From positions 433,695 to 493,106 of the forward strand of contig NZ_LT707060.1 of assembly GCF_900155735.1 (NCBI RefSeq): 59,412 nt of DNA. The letters run 5' to 3'. The position numbers and the translations under genes are program-made. Position 1 is the first letter of the stretch; every line of letters begins with the position of its first letter. A model generated the notes under the pieces. The model was not told where the DNA came from and ran no database searches. It worked only from the letters and a program-made list of their open reading frames with translations. Positions 7,821 to 16,705 of the stretch are shown piece after piece. The DNA is from Intestinibacillus massiliensis. Lineage in GTDB: Bacteria > Bacillota > Clostridia > Oscillospirales > Butyricicoccaceae.

Positions 7821-8798
7821 TCATAGGCGGATGGAAATTTCGCCGGAGGACAGCGTATGCAGCTTGCCGTCCCCATCCCGGACGAGCAGGTGCCCGTCTT
7901 CGTCTACGTCGACGGCCTCGGCGGTATAGGCGCCGTGCGGGCCGACAACCCGTACGGTTTTGCCGAGCATGCACAGCAGGCTGCGGTACTGGCTGATCAG
8001 GCCTGCGGCGCCGTCCGTACACAGCAGGCGGTAGCAGCCCTCGACATGGTTCAGGATGGCGGCGGCCAGCACGGCGCGGCGCGGCGGCGCAGCGCAGAAA
8101 TCGGACAGGCTGCCGGCGACCCCGCGCACCTCGGGCGGCAGCGCCCCCGGGTCAAGGCGCAGGTTGATGCCGATACCGAGCACAGCGAAATCCACAGCAC
8201 CCGTTTCGCCTTCGATCGAGGCTTCGGTCAGGATGCCGCAAAGCTTTTTGCCCTCCATCAGCACGTCGTTGACCCATTTGATGCCGGGCATAAAGCCGCA
8301 GGTCTCGTGGATCGCCCGGCAGACCGCGACGGCCGCCGCGATCGTCAGGTAATTGAGCTGCGAGAGGGGCAGGCTGGGGCGCAGCAGCACGCTCATGTAC
8401 AGCCCGCCCCCCGGCGGGGACGCAAAGGCGCGCCCCAGGCGGCCGCGCCCCGCGGACTGCTGCTCCGCGATGGCCGTGAAGCCGTGTCTCGCGGTCGGGT
8501 AGGAGCGCTTGATCAGCGTATTGGTCGAGCCGGTCTCGCGCAGCACGACCAGTTCGCGGCCGAGCGCTTCGGTGCGCAGCCCGGCAAGGACGGCGGCGTC
8601 CGTCAGGCTGTCGTCGCCCGTCTGGAGCCGGTAGCCCCCGCCGGGCACGGCCTCGATGCCCAGGCCGTCCGCCCGCAGGCGGTCGATCGCCTTCCACACG
8701 GCGGCGCGCGATACGCCGAGCTGCTCCGCGAGCGCCTCCCCGCTGACATATTCCCCGCGCCGGCGCTCCAGCGCGGCCAGTACCTCGTCGCGTACCAT
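7821..8798 (-). CDS. birA: Bifunctional biotin-protein ligase/biotin repressor BirA
   Basis: A 325-residue protein with an N-terminal helix-turn-helix (SGEALAEQLGVSRAAVWKAIDRL), the biotin-binding loop AGRGRLGRAF and the catalytic region GIKWVNDVLMEGKKLCGIL, then a C-terminal SH3-like domain. It attaches biotin to carboxylase carrier proteins and, through the HTH domain, represses biotin genes. An in-frame TTG lies upstream at 8822, but ATG at 8798 with AAAAGGGG about 10 bp before it is preferred. No biotin genes adjoin. Confidence 0.93.
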   Translation of the reverse strand: MVRDEVLAALERRRGEYVSGEALAEQLGVSRAAVWKAIDRLRADGLGIEAVPGGGYRLQTGDDSLTDAAVLAGLRTEALGRELVVLRETGSTNTLIKRSYPTARHGFTAIAEQQSAGRGRLGRAFASPPGGGLYMSVLLRPSLPLSQLNYLTIAAAVAVCRAIHETCGFMPGIKWVNDVLMEGKKLCGILTEASIEGETGAVDFAVLGIGINLRLDPGALPPEVRGVAGSLSDFCAAPPRRAVLAAAILNHVEGCYRLLCTDGAAGLISQYRSLLCMLGKTVRVVGPHGAYTAEAVDVDEDGHLLVRDGDGKLHTLSSGEISIRL

Positions 8799-8941
8799 AT
8801 CCCCAATACCCCTTTTCCGCAAAGTTTACAGATCATATATGCAGATATTATTGTAAACGATTTGACGGTAAGGTACAATTGTATTGCCGCATTTCCCATA
8901 AAAAATTTATTAGGGGGCAGGCGGCAGGAGGGGAGATACTG

Positions 8942-9745
8942 TTGAAAACAAAGGCGGAGATTATCCGCGCGCTGGCGCAGGCCGAGGAAGACAGGGTGCT
9001 GCTCGCGCAGGCGCTCGACAAGCTGGAGACCTGCCGGACGCGCTCCTACCAGACGAATACCCGTTTCCTGGACCTGCGGGAACGCACGCTTGTCACGGAG
9101 GCCGTCCGGCTAGCGGACGGTACGGGCGGGATGGTGGTCACGGGCGGCTATGCGGATGCGGAGCGCGCCGTCGCGGTCTTTTACCCGGAATATATGACGG
9201 CGGAGGACGCGCTTTCGCCGGAAAACAGCCCGTTTGCCGTGCTGCGCGCGCAGAAGCACCCGGCGGATACGCTGACCCACCGCGACTACCTGGGCGCGCT
9301 CATGGGGCTGCAGGTCAAGCGGGAGTGCATCGGGGATATCCTGGTGCATGGGACGGGCGCGGACCTCATCGTCCTGCGCGAGGTGGCGGATTTCCTGCTG
9401 CTGCATTTTGACCGTGCGGGGCGCAAACGGCTGGAGGTGCAGGAGATTGCGCCGGGCAGCCTCTGTATCCCGCAGGAAAGCGGGGAGGAAAAGGAAGGCA
9501 GCGTCGCATCCATGCGCCTGGACAGCGTCACGGCGCTACTGTTCGGCCTGTCCCGGGCGGAAGCGCAGGAGCAGATCGCAAAAGGGCAGGTGTTCCTGAA
9601 TTTTTTGCAGTGCGCTAAGGCGGAAAAGGACGTGCGGGAGGGCGACTGGATCACGCTGCGCGGCATGGGGCGGGCGCGGGTGACCGCGCTATCCGGCACC
9701 AGCCGCAAGGGGCGGCAGTTCCTCCGGTATGTGCGCTCGCGCTGA
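8942..9745 (+). CDS. ylmH: S4-domain RNA-binding protein, YlmH-like
   Basis: A 267-residue protein. The central part (VFYPEYM, AQKHPADTLTHRDYLGALMGL, ECIGDILV) matches the YlmH family. The C-terminal ~70 residues are an S4 RNA-binding domain (GLSRAEAQEQIAKGQVFLNF). YlmH-type proteins act on ribosomes, including rescue of stalled ribosomes. The TTG start at 8942 follows GGAGGGGAG at good spacing; an upstream ATG in frame at 8879 has no such site. It is usually near divIVA, which is not seen here. Confidence 0.85.
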   Translation: MKTKAEIIRALAQAEEDRVLLAQALDKLETCRTRSYQTNTRFLDLRERTLVTEAVRLADGTGGMVVTGGYADAERAVAVFYPEYMTAEDALSPENSPFAVLRAQKHPADTLTHRDYLGALMGLQVKRECIGDILVHGTGADLIVLREVADFLLLHFDRAGRKRLEVQEIAPGSLCIPQESGEEKEGSVASMRLDSVTALLFGLSRAEAQEQIAKGQVFLNFLQCAKAEKDVREGDWITLRGMGRARVTALSGTSRKGRQFLRYVRSR

Positions 9746-9818
9746 GCGCTTCTTTTCATGTTTGTGACAGATCTGTGAAAAACGCCGGATAAGGGTACAC
9801 AAAAAGGGAGTTTAATGG

Positions 9819-9990
9819 TATAATAGCGGAAAGCATCCGCGGATGCGCGTCCCCTCCGGGCAGGGGGGCGGCGCGCGCGGCGGGGGCGCCGTGTTTCGGC
9901 GGGATTCGCCGCGCGCTGCTGCTATGATAGTCCGGGTGCGTTCCCGATTAGGACGGCATACCATCAAGATTAACCGAAGAGGTGAAATGC
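9819..9990 (+). promoter_or_regulatory. Structured 5' leader of the large SLH protein
   Basis: A -10 TATAAT lies at 9819-9824 without a convincing -35. Downstream, 9833-9846 is a perfect palindrome (GCATCCGCGGATGC), and GCGCGCGGCG (9873-9882) pairs perfectly with CGCCGCGCGC (9907-9916) around a smaller inner stem. The roughly 160-nt leader is therefore heavily folded. I cannot assign it to a known riboswitch class. Confidence 0.5.
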
Positions 9991-9991
9991 T

Positions 9992-12592
9992 TTGAAGAAT
10001 TTAAAAAGGTTCCTTTCCGGCGTCCTCGCAGGCGCCCTGCTGCTGGCCGCGTCACCCATGGCGCTGGCCGCGAGCGACATCGAGAACCACTGGTCAAAAA
10101 GCTATATCGAGTACATGAGCAAGCTCGGGGTCATGAAAGCCTCGTCCGACGGCACCTATAAGCCGGATCAGGCGATTTCCCGCGCGGAGTTCATGCGCTA
10201 CTTAAACCGCGCGTTCCACTTTACGGACAAGGCGAATATCAGCTTTTCCGACGTCACGGACACCAGCGCCTGGTATTACGAGCCGGTGCAGGTCGCGGTC
10301 GCGCACGGGTATATCAACGGCATGGGCGATAACAAGATGGCGCCGCTCGGCAACCTGACGCGCGAGCAGGCCGCGACGATCATCGGCCGCCTGCACAAGT
10401 ACACGCCGACGGCGAGCGCCTCCAGCCTGACCTTTACGGACAAGAACAAGATCCAGAGCTACAGCGCGGGCTATATCGCCGAAGCGGTGGACAAGGGCTA
10501 TATCGTCGGCTACCCGGACGGCTCGTTTAAGCCGCAGGAGCTGATCACCCGCGCGCAGATGGCCAAGATCCTGTACGCCTATATGGGCACGTCGCTCGAC
10601 CAGAAGGACGCCAGCTACACCGGCAAAGACCTGCGCTCGGACACCGATAACGTGACGATCTGCGAGCCGGCCACGCTGTCCGACGCGGAGATCGACGGCG
10701 ACCTCTATATTACGGAGGGCGTGCTGAGCGGCACGGTCGAGCTGCGGGACGTCAAGGTGAAGGGCAAGATCGTCGTTTCCGGCGGCGATGTGGTGCTCGA
10801 CGGCGTGGACGCGCCCGAAATGGTGGTTTCGACCCCGCTTTCAAACGTGCTGTCCATCAACGCCACGGGCGAGACCAACATCGGCAAGACCGAGATCCAG
10901 TCCGCGGCCGCCCTGCGTGAGAGCGGCCTGGACGTGAGCGCGGGCGGCTTCTCCGACCTCGTGGTGACCGGCGACCAGAAGCCGGCGATCACGCTGGACG
11001 GCGAGGTGTGGGACGTCAAGGTGCAGGGCGACTGTTCCATGAACACCACCTCCAACTCTTCCATCAACACGCTGACGGCCGACGCGGCCATCACGGTGAC
11101 GGGCTACGGCTCGATCCAGAAGGCGGTTATCAATAAGAAGGGCGTTTCCCTTTCCGTCGAGCCGTCGAGCTACGAGCTTGCCAGCGGCGTAAGCGCGGAA
11201 ATCGCGGGCGAGGAAGTTTCCTCCTCGAACGCGGTCACGGTGACGCCGGCGACGGTAACCGTCGACGCGGCAAACTCCAGTAGCTCGGATTCCTATTCCG
11301 ACTTCACCATCAGCAGCGACCCGCAGACGATCACCAAGCTGGTCTGCGAGGACAAGAACCTCAAGGAAGGCACCGACTACCGTGTGACCGATAAGGGCTT
11401 CCGCCTGTATAAAACCTATACGACCAAGCTCAAGGAAGGCAACCACGTCATTACCGTGTACTTTGAGGACGGCACCAAGGGCTCCTTTACGGTCAAGGTC
11501 GTCAATTCCGCCAAGAACTCGGTGGATACAGGCGAACTGCACTTTAACAAATACCATGAATCGCTGGAGTACGCCAACCTGACCGTGACACTCTCCCTGG
11601 CGAGCGGCGTGACGCTCAATTCCATCAAGATTAGCGGCACCACGCTGGAGCGCGGCACGGACTATACCTACAATACCGCGTCGGGCGTCGTCGTGCTGCA
11701 GCGCACCGCGCTCGAAAAGAAAAGTACGGGCAGCTATACCGTCACCTTTAACGTCAGCAAGGGCAACAACCCGACGCTGTCGCTGACCGTCGAGGACTCC
11801 TCCCCGAAGAACGAGATTGCGCCGACCTCGGTCGATTTTGACGCAAATTCTTCGAGCGGCGGCTATCAGGATATCCGCGTCGAGCTGACCGCGGTCGACG
11901 GCGCGACGCTCAAGAGCGTGTCGTCGGGCGGCAAGACGCTGACGCAGGACTGGCAGTACAAGCTGGACGGCAAGGACGTGGTCCTGAACAAGTCCAATAT
12001 CGACGATTTTGCGGAGAAGGGCGCGGCCTACTGCGACTTCACCTTTAACATGAGCAAGGGCGAGAATCCCGTCCTGCGCGTCAATTTCGTCACCACCTAT
12101 GCGATCAAGGTCAACGTTGTGGACGACCTGGGCAACGCGATCGAAGGCGCGAAGGTCGAGATCATCCCGACGGGCGACTCCGCGGTCGACGGCGGCACGC
12201 CGGCGCAGAAGGTCGAGAGCAATTCCGAAGGGCTGGCGACGGCCTACGTCAAGCGCGGCACCTACACCGTAACCGCGGAGAGCGACAAGTTCCAGAACAA
12301 GTTGACGCGCACCATCACGGTCAACAGCAGTGGGCAGACCGTCAAAATGACGGCGGAAATCCTGGAAAACGTCAAAATTTATGTTACAAGCACGACGGGC
12401 GCCAAAATTTCCGGCGCGACCGTCACGCTGGGCAGCCAGACGGTGACGACCGGCGCGGACGGCTTGGCGGAATTCAACATTAAGCGGCAGAGCTATACGC
12501 TGCGCGTTACCTGCAGCGGTTACCAGAGCTATACGGAAAGCTTCCTGGTCGAGCAGGAGACGCAAAAGCGCGTACAGATTAAAAACGTGTAA
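9992..12592 (+). CDS. Large SLH surface protein with X2 and carboxypeptidase-regulatory-like domains
   Basis: An 866-residue secreted protein. Signal peptide at about residues 1-28 (ending MALAAS), then three SLH repeats to ~residue 205 (for example HGYINGMGDNKMAPLGNLTREQ), then a beta-rich segment (~210-420). Three X2-like immunoglobulin modules follow (~435-700), each with the pattern SYSDFTI...TKL...LKEGTDYRV...FTVKVVNS, then two carboxypeptidase-regulatory-like domains (~705-866). The modules suggest a wall-anchored binding or S-layer protein rather than an enzyme. The start is TTG with AGAGGTGA upstream; a nearby ATG is out of frame. Confidence 0.85.
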   Translation: MKNLKRFLSGVLAGALLLAASPMALAASDIENHWSKSYIEYMSKLGVMKASSDGTYKPDQAISRAEFMRYLNRAFHFTDKANISFSDVTDTSAWYYEPVQVAVAHGYINGMGDNKMAPLGNLTREQAATIIGRLHKYTPTASASSLTFTDKNKIQSYSAGYIAEAVDKGYIVGYPDGSFKPQELITRAQMAKILYAYMGTSLDQKDASYTGKDLRSDTDNVTICEPATLSDAEIDGDLYITEGVLSGTVELRDVKVKGKIVVSGGDVVLDGVDAPEMVVSTPLSNVLSINATGETNIGKTEIQSAAALRESGLDVSAGGFSDLVVTGDQKPAITLDGEVWDVKVQGDCSMNTTSNSSINTLTADAAITVTGYGSIQKAVINKKGVSLSVEPSSYELASGVSAEIAGEEVSSSNAVTVTPATVTVDAANSSSSDSYSDFTISSDPQTITKLVCEDKNLKEGTDYRVTDKGFRLYKTYTTKLKEGNHVITVYFEDGTKGSFTVKVVNSAKNSVDTGELHFNKYHESLEYANLTVTLSLASGVTLNSIKISGTTLERGTDYTYNTASGVVVLQRTALEKKSTGSYTVTFNVSKGNNPTLSLTVEDSSPKNEIAPTSVDFDANSSSGGYQDIRVELTAVDGATLKSVSSGGKTLTQDWQYKLDGKDVVLNKSNIDDFAEKGAAYCDFTFNMSKGENPVLRVNFVTTYAIKVNVVDDLGNAIEGAKVEIIPTGDSAVDGGTPAQKVESNSEGLATAYVKRGTYTVTAESDKFQNKLTRTITVNSSGQTVKMTAEILENVKIYVTSTTGAKISGATVTLGSQTVTTGADGLAEFNIKRQSYTLRVTCSGYQSYTESFLVEQETQKRVQIKNV

Positions 12593-12606
12593 CGGCTAGG
12601 CCGGAT

Positions 12607-12636
12607 AAGGGCGGGGGTTTTCCCCGCCCTTTTTAT
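12607..12636 (+). terminator. Rho-independent terminator
   Basis: AAGGGCGGGG pairs with CCCCGCCCTT around GTTTT, followed by a T-run. Confidence 0.92.
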
Positions 12637-12639
12637 GCC

Positions 12640-12691
12640 TTGACAGGGGGCGCGCCCGCTGTTATACTGGATACATACTAAAAGTATGTAT
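12640..12691 (+). promoter_or_regulatory. Promoter and TetR operator
   Basis: TTGACA (12640-12645) and TATACT (12663-12668) have a 17-bp spacer. Three bp after the -10 come ATACATACT (12671-12679) and AGTATGTAT (12683-12691), a perfect 9-bp inverted repeat with a 3-bp centre. It sits over the expected start point, typical for TetR autoregulation. Confidence 0.8.
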
Positions 12692-12705
12692 AAGGGGGCG
12701 GGCGC

Positions 12706-13365
12706 ATGGCGCGCAATAAGTATCCGGAAGAAACGGTGCAGCGCATCTTGGATGTATCGCTCCGCCTGTTCCTGGAAAAGGGGTACGACCGCACAACGAT
12801 CCAGGACATCATCGACGCCCTGGGGAACCTGTCCAAGGGCGCGATCTACCACCATTTTAAATCCAAGGAAGACATTTTCGAGGCGGTGCTGGACCGCCTG
12901 TATGCTAACAAAGAGCAGGAGATGGACGAAATCCTGCGCGACGCTTCGGCGACCGGCCTGCAAAAGCTGCGCCGGATGATGGACGCCAGCGTGCACGACC
13001 CTTCGCAGGATACGCTGTTCATCATTGCGCCGGATATGCGGAAAAACGCGCGCTTCCTCGGCATGCAGCTCCTGGCAATCCAGGAGGTGGCGAAGGGGTA
13101 TATCGAGCCGGTGCTCCGCGAGGGTATGGCGGACGGTTCCATCCGCACCGGACAGCCGGGCGCGCTTGCAGAAATGTTTTTACTCGCGTGCAACTTCTGG
13201 CTGAACCCCCTGGTTTTTTTGGCGGACGAGGAGGAGATGGCGGAAAAATGCGCGCTGATGCGCGGCTGGCTCGCAACGCACGGCCTGGAGTGCCTGCTGG
13301 ATGCGGCGACGGTCGGCCGGCTGCAAACCTACTGCCGCCTGGTCGCGCAGACCCGGCAAAAATAA
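12706..13365 (+). CDS. TetR/AcrR-family regulator
   Basis: A 219-residue protein with an N-terminal TetR DNA-binding domain (VQRILDVSLRLFLEKGYDRTTIQDI, then SKGAIYHHFKSKEDIF). The C-terminal two thirds form a helical ligand-binding domain. It probably represses itself through the perfect palindrome in its promoter, and the adjoining MFS efflux pump. The inducing compound is unknown. Confidence 0.9.
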   Translation: MARNKYPEETVQRILDVSLRLFLEKGYDRTTIQDIIDALGNLSKGAIYHHFKSKEDIFEAVLDRLYANKEQEMDEILRDASATGLQKLRRMMDASVHDPSQDTLFIIAPDMRKNARFLGMQLLAIQEVAKGYIEPVLREGMADGSIRTGQPGALAEMFLLACNFWLNPLVFLADEEEMAEKCALMRGWLATHGLECLLDAATVGRLQTYCRLVAQTRQK

Positions 13366-13382
13366 ACATTGGGGAAAAGGGA

Positions 13383-13422
13383 CTGCCCGCGCGGCAGCTT
13401 CTTTTTTACATATATACATACC
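13383..13422 (+). promoter_or_regulatory. Weak terminator and possible half operator between tetR-like and MFS genes
   Basis: CTGCC/GGCAG with a 5-nt loop is followed by a T-rich run. Then ATACATACC at 13414-13422 repeats eight of nine bases of the upstream TetR operator arm. This may give the MFS gene separate control; the evidence is thin. Confidence 0.35.
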
Positions 13423-13450
13423 AAACGTCGGTATTAAAAAGGAGACTACA

Positions 13451-14683
13451 ATGGGCAAACAGAAACTATTCCACCGGGATTTTACCATGGTCGTGTTGGG
13501 GCAGGTCATCTCGCTGTTCGGCAACGCCATCCTGCGGTTTGCGCTGCCGCTGTACCTGCTCGACCAGACGGCGTCGCCCGCGCTGGTCGGGCTGGCGTCG
13601 GCGCTCGCGTTCCTGCCGATGGCGCTGCTGTCGCCGGTCGGCGGGGTCGTGGCAGACCGCGTCAACAAGCGCAATATCATGGCCGCGCTGGACTTCGGCA
13701 CGGCGGCGCTGATTGTGCTGTTTAGCGTTGCACTCGGCCGTGTGGCGCTGGTGCCCCTGCTGATAGCGGTGATGATGCTGCTTTACGGCATCCAGGGCGC
13801 ATACCAGCCCGCGGTGCAGGCCAGCCTCCCGCTGCTCGCGGAGGGCGAGCGGCTGCTGCCGGCCAATGCGGTGATCAACCAGGTCAGTGCGCTCAGCAGC
13901 CTGCTCGGCCCGGCGGTCGGCGGGCTGCTGTACGGCGGCTGGGGGCTGCGCCCGATCCTGCTGGTCGGCGGCGTGTGCTTCCTGCTTTCGGCCGTGATGG
14001 AGCTATTTATCCACATCCCGCACACGCCGCGGCCGCGTGCCAAGGGCGTGCTGGCCGTGGTCATAGACGATTTGCGGGACAGCTTCCGTTTCCTGCTGCA
14101 CGAGCGCCCGGTTTTGGCGAAGGCGGTCGGCCTGCTGTGCGCCTTCAACCTGTTCCTGAGCGCGCTGATGATCATTGGGCTGATGGTCATCATCAAGCAG
14201 ACCCTCGGCATGAGCGACGAGATGTACGGCCTGTCGCAGGGGCTACTGGCCGCGGGCGGCCTTTGCGGCGGCGTCCTGGCGGGCGTGTTTGCGCAAAAGC
14301 TGCGGATTGCCCAGGCGCACCGGCTGCTGGCCGGCTGCGCGGCGCTATTGGTACCGGTCGGGCTGGCGCTGCTGCTCGGCATGCCCCGCCTGGCGAGTTT
14401 CTGGGTCATTGCGGCGGCAAGCTTTGCGATGATGGCGCTGTCCACGCTGTTCTCCGTGCAGATGCTGGCGTTTGTGCAGGCGCAGACGCCCGAGGCGCTG
14501 GTGGGCAAGGTGATCGCCTGCCTGATGGCGGTATCCATGTGCGCGCAGCCCCTTGGGCAGGCCATGTACGGCGCGCTGTTTGAGCAGTTCCCCGGCGCGC
14601 CCTGGGCGATTGTGCTGGGCGCCGCGGCGGTATCCGGCGGCATCGCCCTGCTGTCCCGCAAGGCCTTCCATGCGCTGGCGTAG
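13451..14683 (+). CDS. MFS efflux transporter (DHA3/macrolide-efflux-like)
   Basis: A 410-residue protein with about 12 membrane segments. The start FTMVVLGQVISLFGNAILRFALPLYLLD is followed by the MFS motif-A region GGVVADRVNKRNIM, the layout of Mef/enterobactin-exporter-like DHA3 pumps. It probably exports a toxic or antimicrobial compound. ATG at 13451 follows AAAAAGGAGAC. The linked TetR regulator suggests substrate-induced expression; the substrate is not predictable from sequence. Confidence 0.88.
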   Translation: MGKQKLFHRDFTMVVLGQVISLFGNAILRFALPLYLLDQTASPALVGLASALAFLPMALLSPVGGVVADRVNKRNIMAALDFGTAALIVLFSVALGRVALVPLLIAVMMLLYGIQGAYQPAVQASLPLLAEGERLLPANAVINQVSALSSLLGPAVGGLLYGGWGLRPILLVGGVCFLLSAVMELFIHIPHTPRPRAKGVLAVVIDDLRDSFRFLLHERPVLAKAVGLLCAFNLFLSALMIIGLMVIIKQTLGMSDEMYGLSQGLLAAGGLCGGVLAGVFAQKLRIAQAHRLLAGCAALLVPVGLALLLGMPRLASFWVIAAASFAMMALSTLFSVQMLAFVQAQTPEALVGKVIACLMAVSMCAQPLGQAMYGALFEQFPGAPWAIVLGAAAVSGGIALLSRKAFHALA

Positions 14684-14752
14684 CGCACGGCCTGTCCAAA
14701 CGGAAGGCGTGTCGCTTTTGGGACGGCGGTTTCCCAAAGTTGTCTGTCCGCT

Positions 14753-14786
14753 TTGACAAAATGAGACCTGCCCCCGACCCTATAAT
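14753..14786 (+). promoter_or_regulatory. spoIIG-type promoter with 22-bp spacing
   Basis: TTGACA (14753-14758) and TATAAT (14781-14786) are separated by 22 bp instead of about 17. The Bacillus spoIIG promoter has the same unusual 22-bp spacing and needs phosphorylated Spo0A. TGACAAA at the -35 is one mismatch from the 0A box TGNCGAA. Confidence 0.7.
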
Positions 14787-14815
14787 AAAGGCGTGGACAT
14801 GGAAGGGGGCGGGGC

Positions 14816-15676
14816 ATGGAAGTCGTGTATATCGATGTGCTCGCCGCGATCAATTTTGCAGTGGATTTCCTGCTGCTGCTCGCGACGGCGCGGCTGGCAG
14901 GCGCTTATGCCCGGCGGGCGCGGCTGCTCGCGGGCGCGGCGGCGGGTGCGGCGTATGCGGTGCTGACGGCGTTCCCCATACCGGGGGGGCTGCTGTGGCT
15001 GCCGGTGCGGCTGGCCGTCGGCCTCGGCATGGTGCGGCTCGCCTTTGGGCCGCAGGGGCGCACGGCGTTGGGCAAGCGGTTCCTGCTGTTCCTGCTGGTG
15101 TCCTTCGGGTTTGCAGGGTGCACGGTGGCGCTCTACCTGATGACGGGCACCCGGCTCGGGCACGGCGGCGTATATTATTTCGACGTGCCGTTCCGCGTGG
15201 TCGCCGCGGCCTGCGCAATTTCCTACGTGCTGAGCGGGCTGCTTTTCCGCGGCGCGGCCAAGCACGGTGCGGCGCACCAGACGGCGGAGCAGGTCGAAAT
15301 CGGCCTGGAAGGGCGGCGCGAGCGCTTTTCCCTGCTGTACGATACGGGGAACGACCTGTCGGACCCGCTCACCGGGCGGCCGGTCGTCGTGCTTGAGCGG
15401 CGCGCGGCGGCGCGCCTGCTGCCGCAGGAACTGCTGTTCGTCTGCACCGGCCTGGCGGACGGCGACTGCGCGGGGCTGCTGCCGCGCATCCCGGAGCCAT
15501 GGCGGGGGCGGTTCCGCCTGCTGCCGTACCGGTCGCTCGGCAACGCGGGCGGGATGCTGCTGATGCTGCGGCCGGACACGGTACAGCGGCAGGGCGGCGC
15601 GCGCTATGACGCATATGTGGCAATTACCCCGGACCGTATTGCAAATGGACGGTATGAGGGGCTCATCGGTGTGTGA
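14816..15676 (+). CDS. spoIIGA: Sigma-E processing peptidase SpoIIGA
   Basis: A 286-residue protein. Five or so N-terminal membrane segments (residues ~1-145) are followed by a cytoplasmic aspartic-protease domain with LLYDTGNDLSDPLTGRPV; the catalytic aspartate is D176 of the DTGN motif. SpoIIGA cleaves the pro-sequence from sigma-E in the mother cell after a signal from the forespore (SpoIIR). The sigE gene follows by 12 bp, the conserved spoIIG order. Confidence 0.95.
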   Translation: MEVVYIDVLAAINFAVDFLLLLATARLAGAYARRARLLAGAAAGAAYAVLTAFPIPGGLLWLPVRLAVGLGMVRLAFGPQGRTALGKRFLLFLLVSFGFAGCTVALYLMTGTRLGHGGVYYFDVPFRVVAAACAISYVLSGLLFRGAAKHGAAHQTAEQVEIGLEGRRERFSLLYDTGNDLSDPLTGRPVVVLERRAAARLLPQELLFVCTGLADGDCAGLLPRIPEPWRGRFRLLPYRSLGNAGGMLLMLRPDTVQRQGGARYDAYVAITPDRIANGRYEGLIGV

Positions 15677-15688
15677 AAGGGGACGGAC

Positions 15689-16405
15689 ATGACAAGATTC
15701 AGGGTATACGATTGGCTGACGCGGCTGCTCGTGCGATGGGGGCTGCTGCGCGGCATGCCGGTGCAGTACATCGGCGGCTCGGAGACGCTGCCGCCGCCGC
15801 TTGCGGCGCAGGAGGAGGCCGAGGCGCTCGCCGCATGGCGGGAGGGCGATACCGCGGCGCGCGATATCCTGATCGAACGCAACCTGCGGCTGGTGGTCTA
15901 TATCGCGCGCAAGTTCGAAAACACCGGCATCAACGTGGAGGACCTGATCTCGATCGGCACAATCGGCCTGATCAAGGCGGTTGGCACCTATAAGTCGGAC
16001 AAAAATACCAAGCTTGCCACGTACGCCTCGCGCTGTATCGAGAACGAGATCCTGATGCACCTGCGCAAGGTGTCCGGCCAGCGCTCGGAGGTCTCCTTCG
16101 ACGAGCCGCTCTCGTCCGATTGGGACGGCAACGAGTTGCTGCTGAGCGATATCCTGGGCACCGAGCCGGACAGCGTGCTGCGGCCGCTGGAGGACGACGT
16201 CGACCGACAGCTCCTCATCCGGGCGCTCGGGCGGCTGCCGGAGCGGGAAAAATGCATTATCTCCATGCGGTTCGGCCTGAACGGCGCAGAGGGCAAAACG
16301 CAGAAAGAGGTGGCCGACCTGCTCGGTATCTCGCAGTCCTACATCTCGCGCCTCGAGAAGCGCATTATTTCCCGCATGAAAAAGGATATCCTGAAGTGGG
16401 TCTAG
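15689..16405 (+). CDS. sigE: RNA polymerase sporulation sigma factor sigma-E
   Basis: A 238-residue sigma-70 family protein. Region 2 contains [17 protein letters not shown] and [15 protein letters not shown]. Region 4 contains [14 protein letters not shown] and the helix-turn-helix [23 protein letters not shown]. The first ~30 residues, before the conserved core, are the likely pro-sequence removed by SpoIIGA. It is the early mother-cell sigma factor. In many Clostridia sigG follows directly; here it does not. Confidence 0.96.
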   Translation: MTRFRVYDWLTRLLVRWGLLRGMPVQYIGGSETLPPPLAAQEEAEALAAWREGDTAARDILIERNLRLVVYIARKFENTGINVEDLISIGTIGLIKAVGTYKSDKNTKLATYASRCIENEILMHLRKVSGQRSEVSFDEPLSSDWDGNELLLSDILGTEPDSVLRPLEDDVDRQLLIRALGRLPEREKCIISMRFGLNGAEGKTQKEVADLLGISQSYISRLEKRIISRMKKDILKWV

Positions 16406-16435
16406 CGCCCAACGCGCCGCGGCGCGTAAAGCGTT

Positions 16436-16485
16436 TTGACATGCCGCGCCCCTTTCTGCTACAATATAGGCAGAAAGGGGCTTTT
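16436..16485 (+). promoter_or_regulatory. sigE terminator whose loop contains a -10 element
   Basis: A perfect 12-bp stem (GCCCCTTTCTGC at 16448-16459 with GCAGAAAGGGGC at 16470-16481) is followed by TTTT and should end the sigE transcript. TTGACA at 16436-16441 and TACAAT at 16460-16465 (18-bp spacer) form a promoter whose -10 is in the loop. The promoter probably serves the downstream acetyltransferase gene. Confidence 0.6.
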
Positions 16486-16705
16486 CCGTTGCCTATAAGC
16501 CTGCATGCCCGGGCGTGCGGGGGTTGGCGGGGCGTTGCTTACAATCCTGTAAAAGCCGGGACGGGCGTCAGGTTTTTGATACAAACGGCGGCAGGTGTGC
16601 CCGGCGGGCGCGCGCAGCCCGCCGCTTTTGCGCATCCGAGGTGCAGCCCCGCGTGCGCTTCCCGCCAAAGACGGTTTTTTGGCAGCTGAGAGAAAGGGGA
16701 TTTTT

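Noticed and set aside
10841-12565. 574-codon reverse frame
   Set aside because: It is antisense to the large SLH/X2 protein; composition is Arg/Ala/His-rich, typical of a shadow frame.
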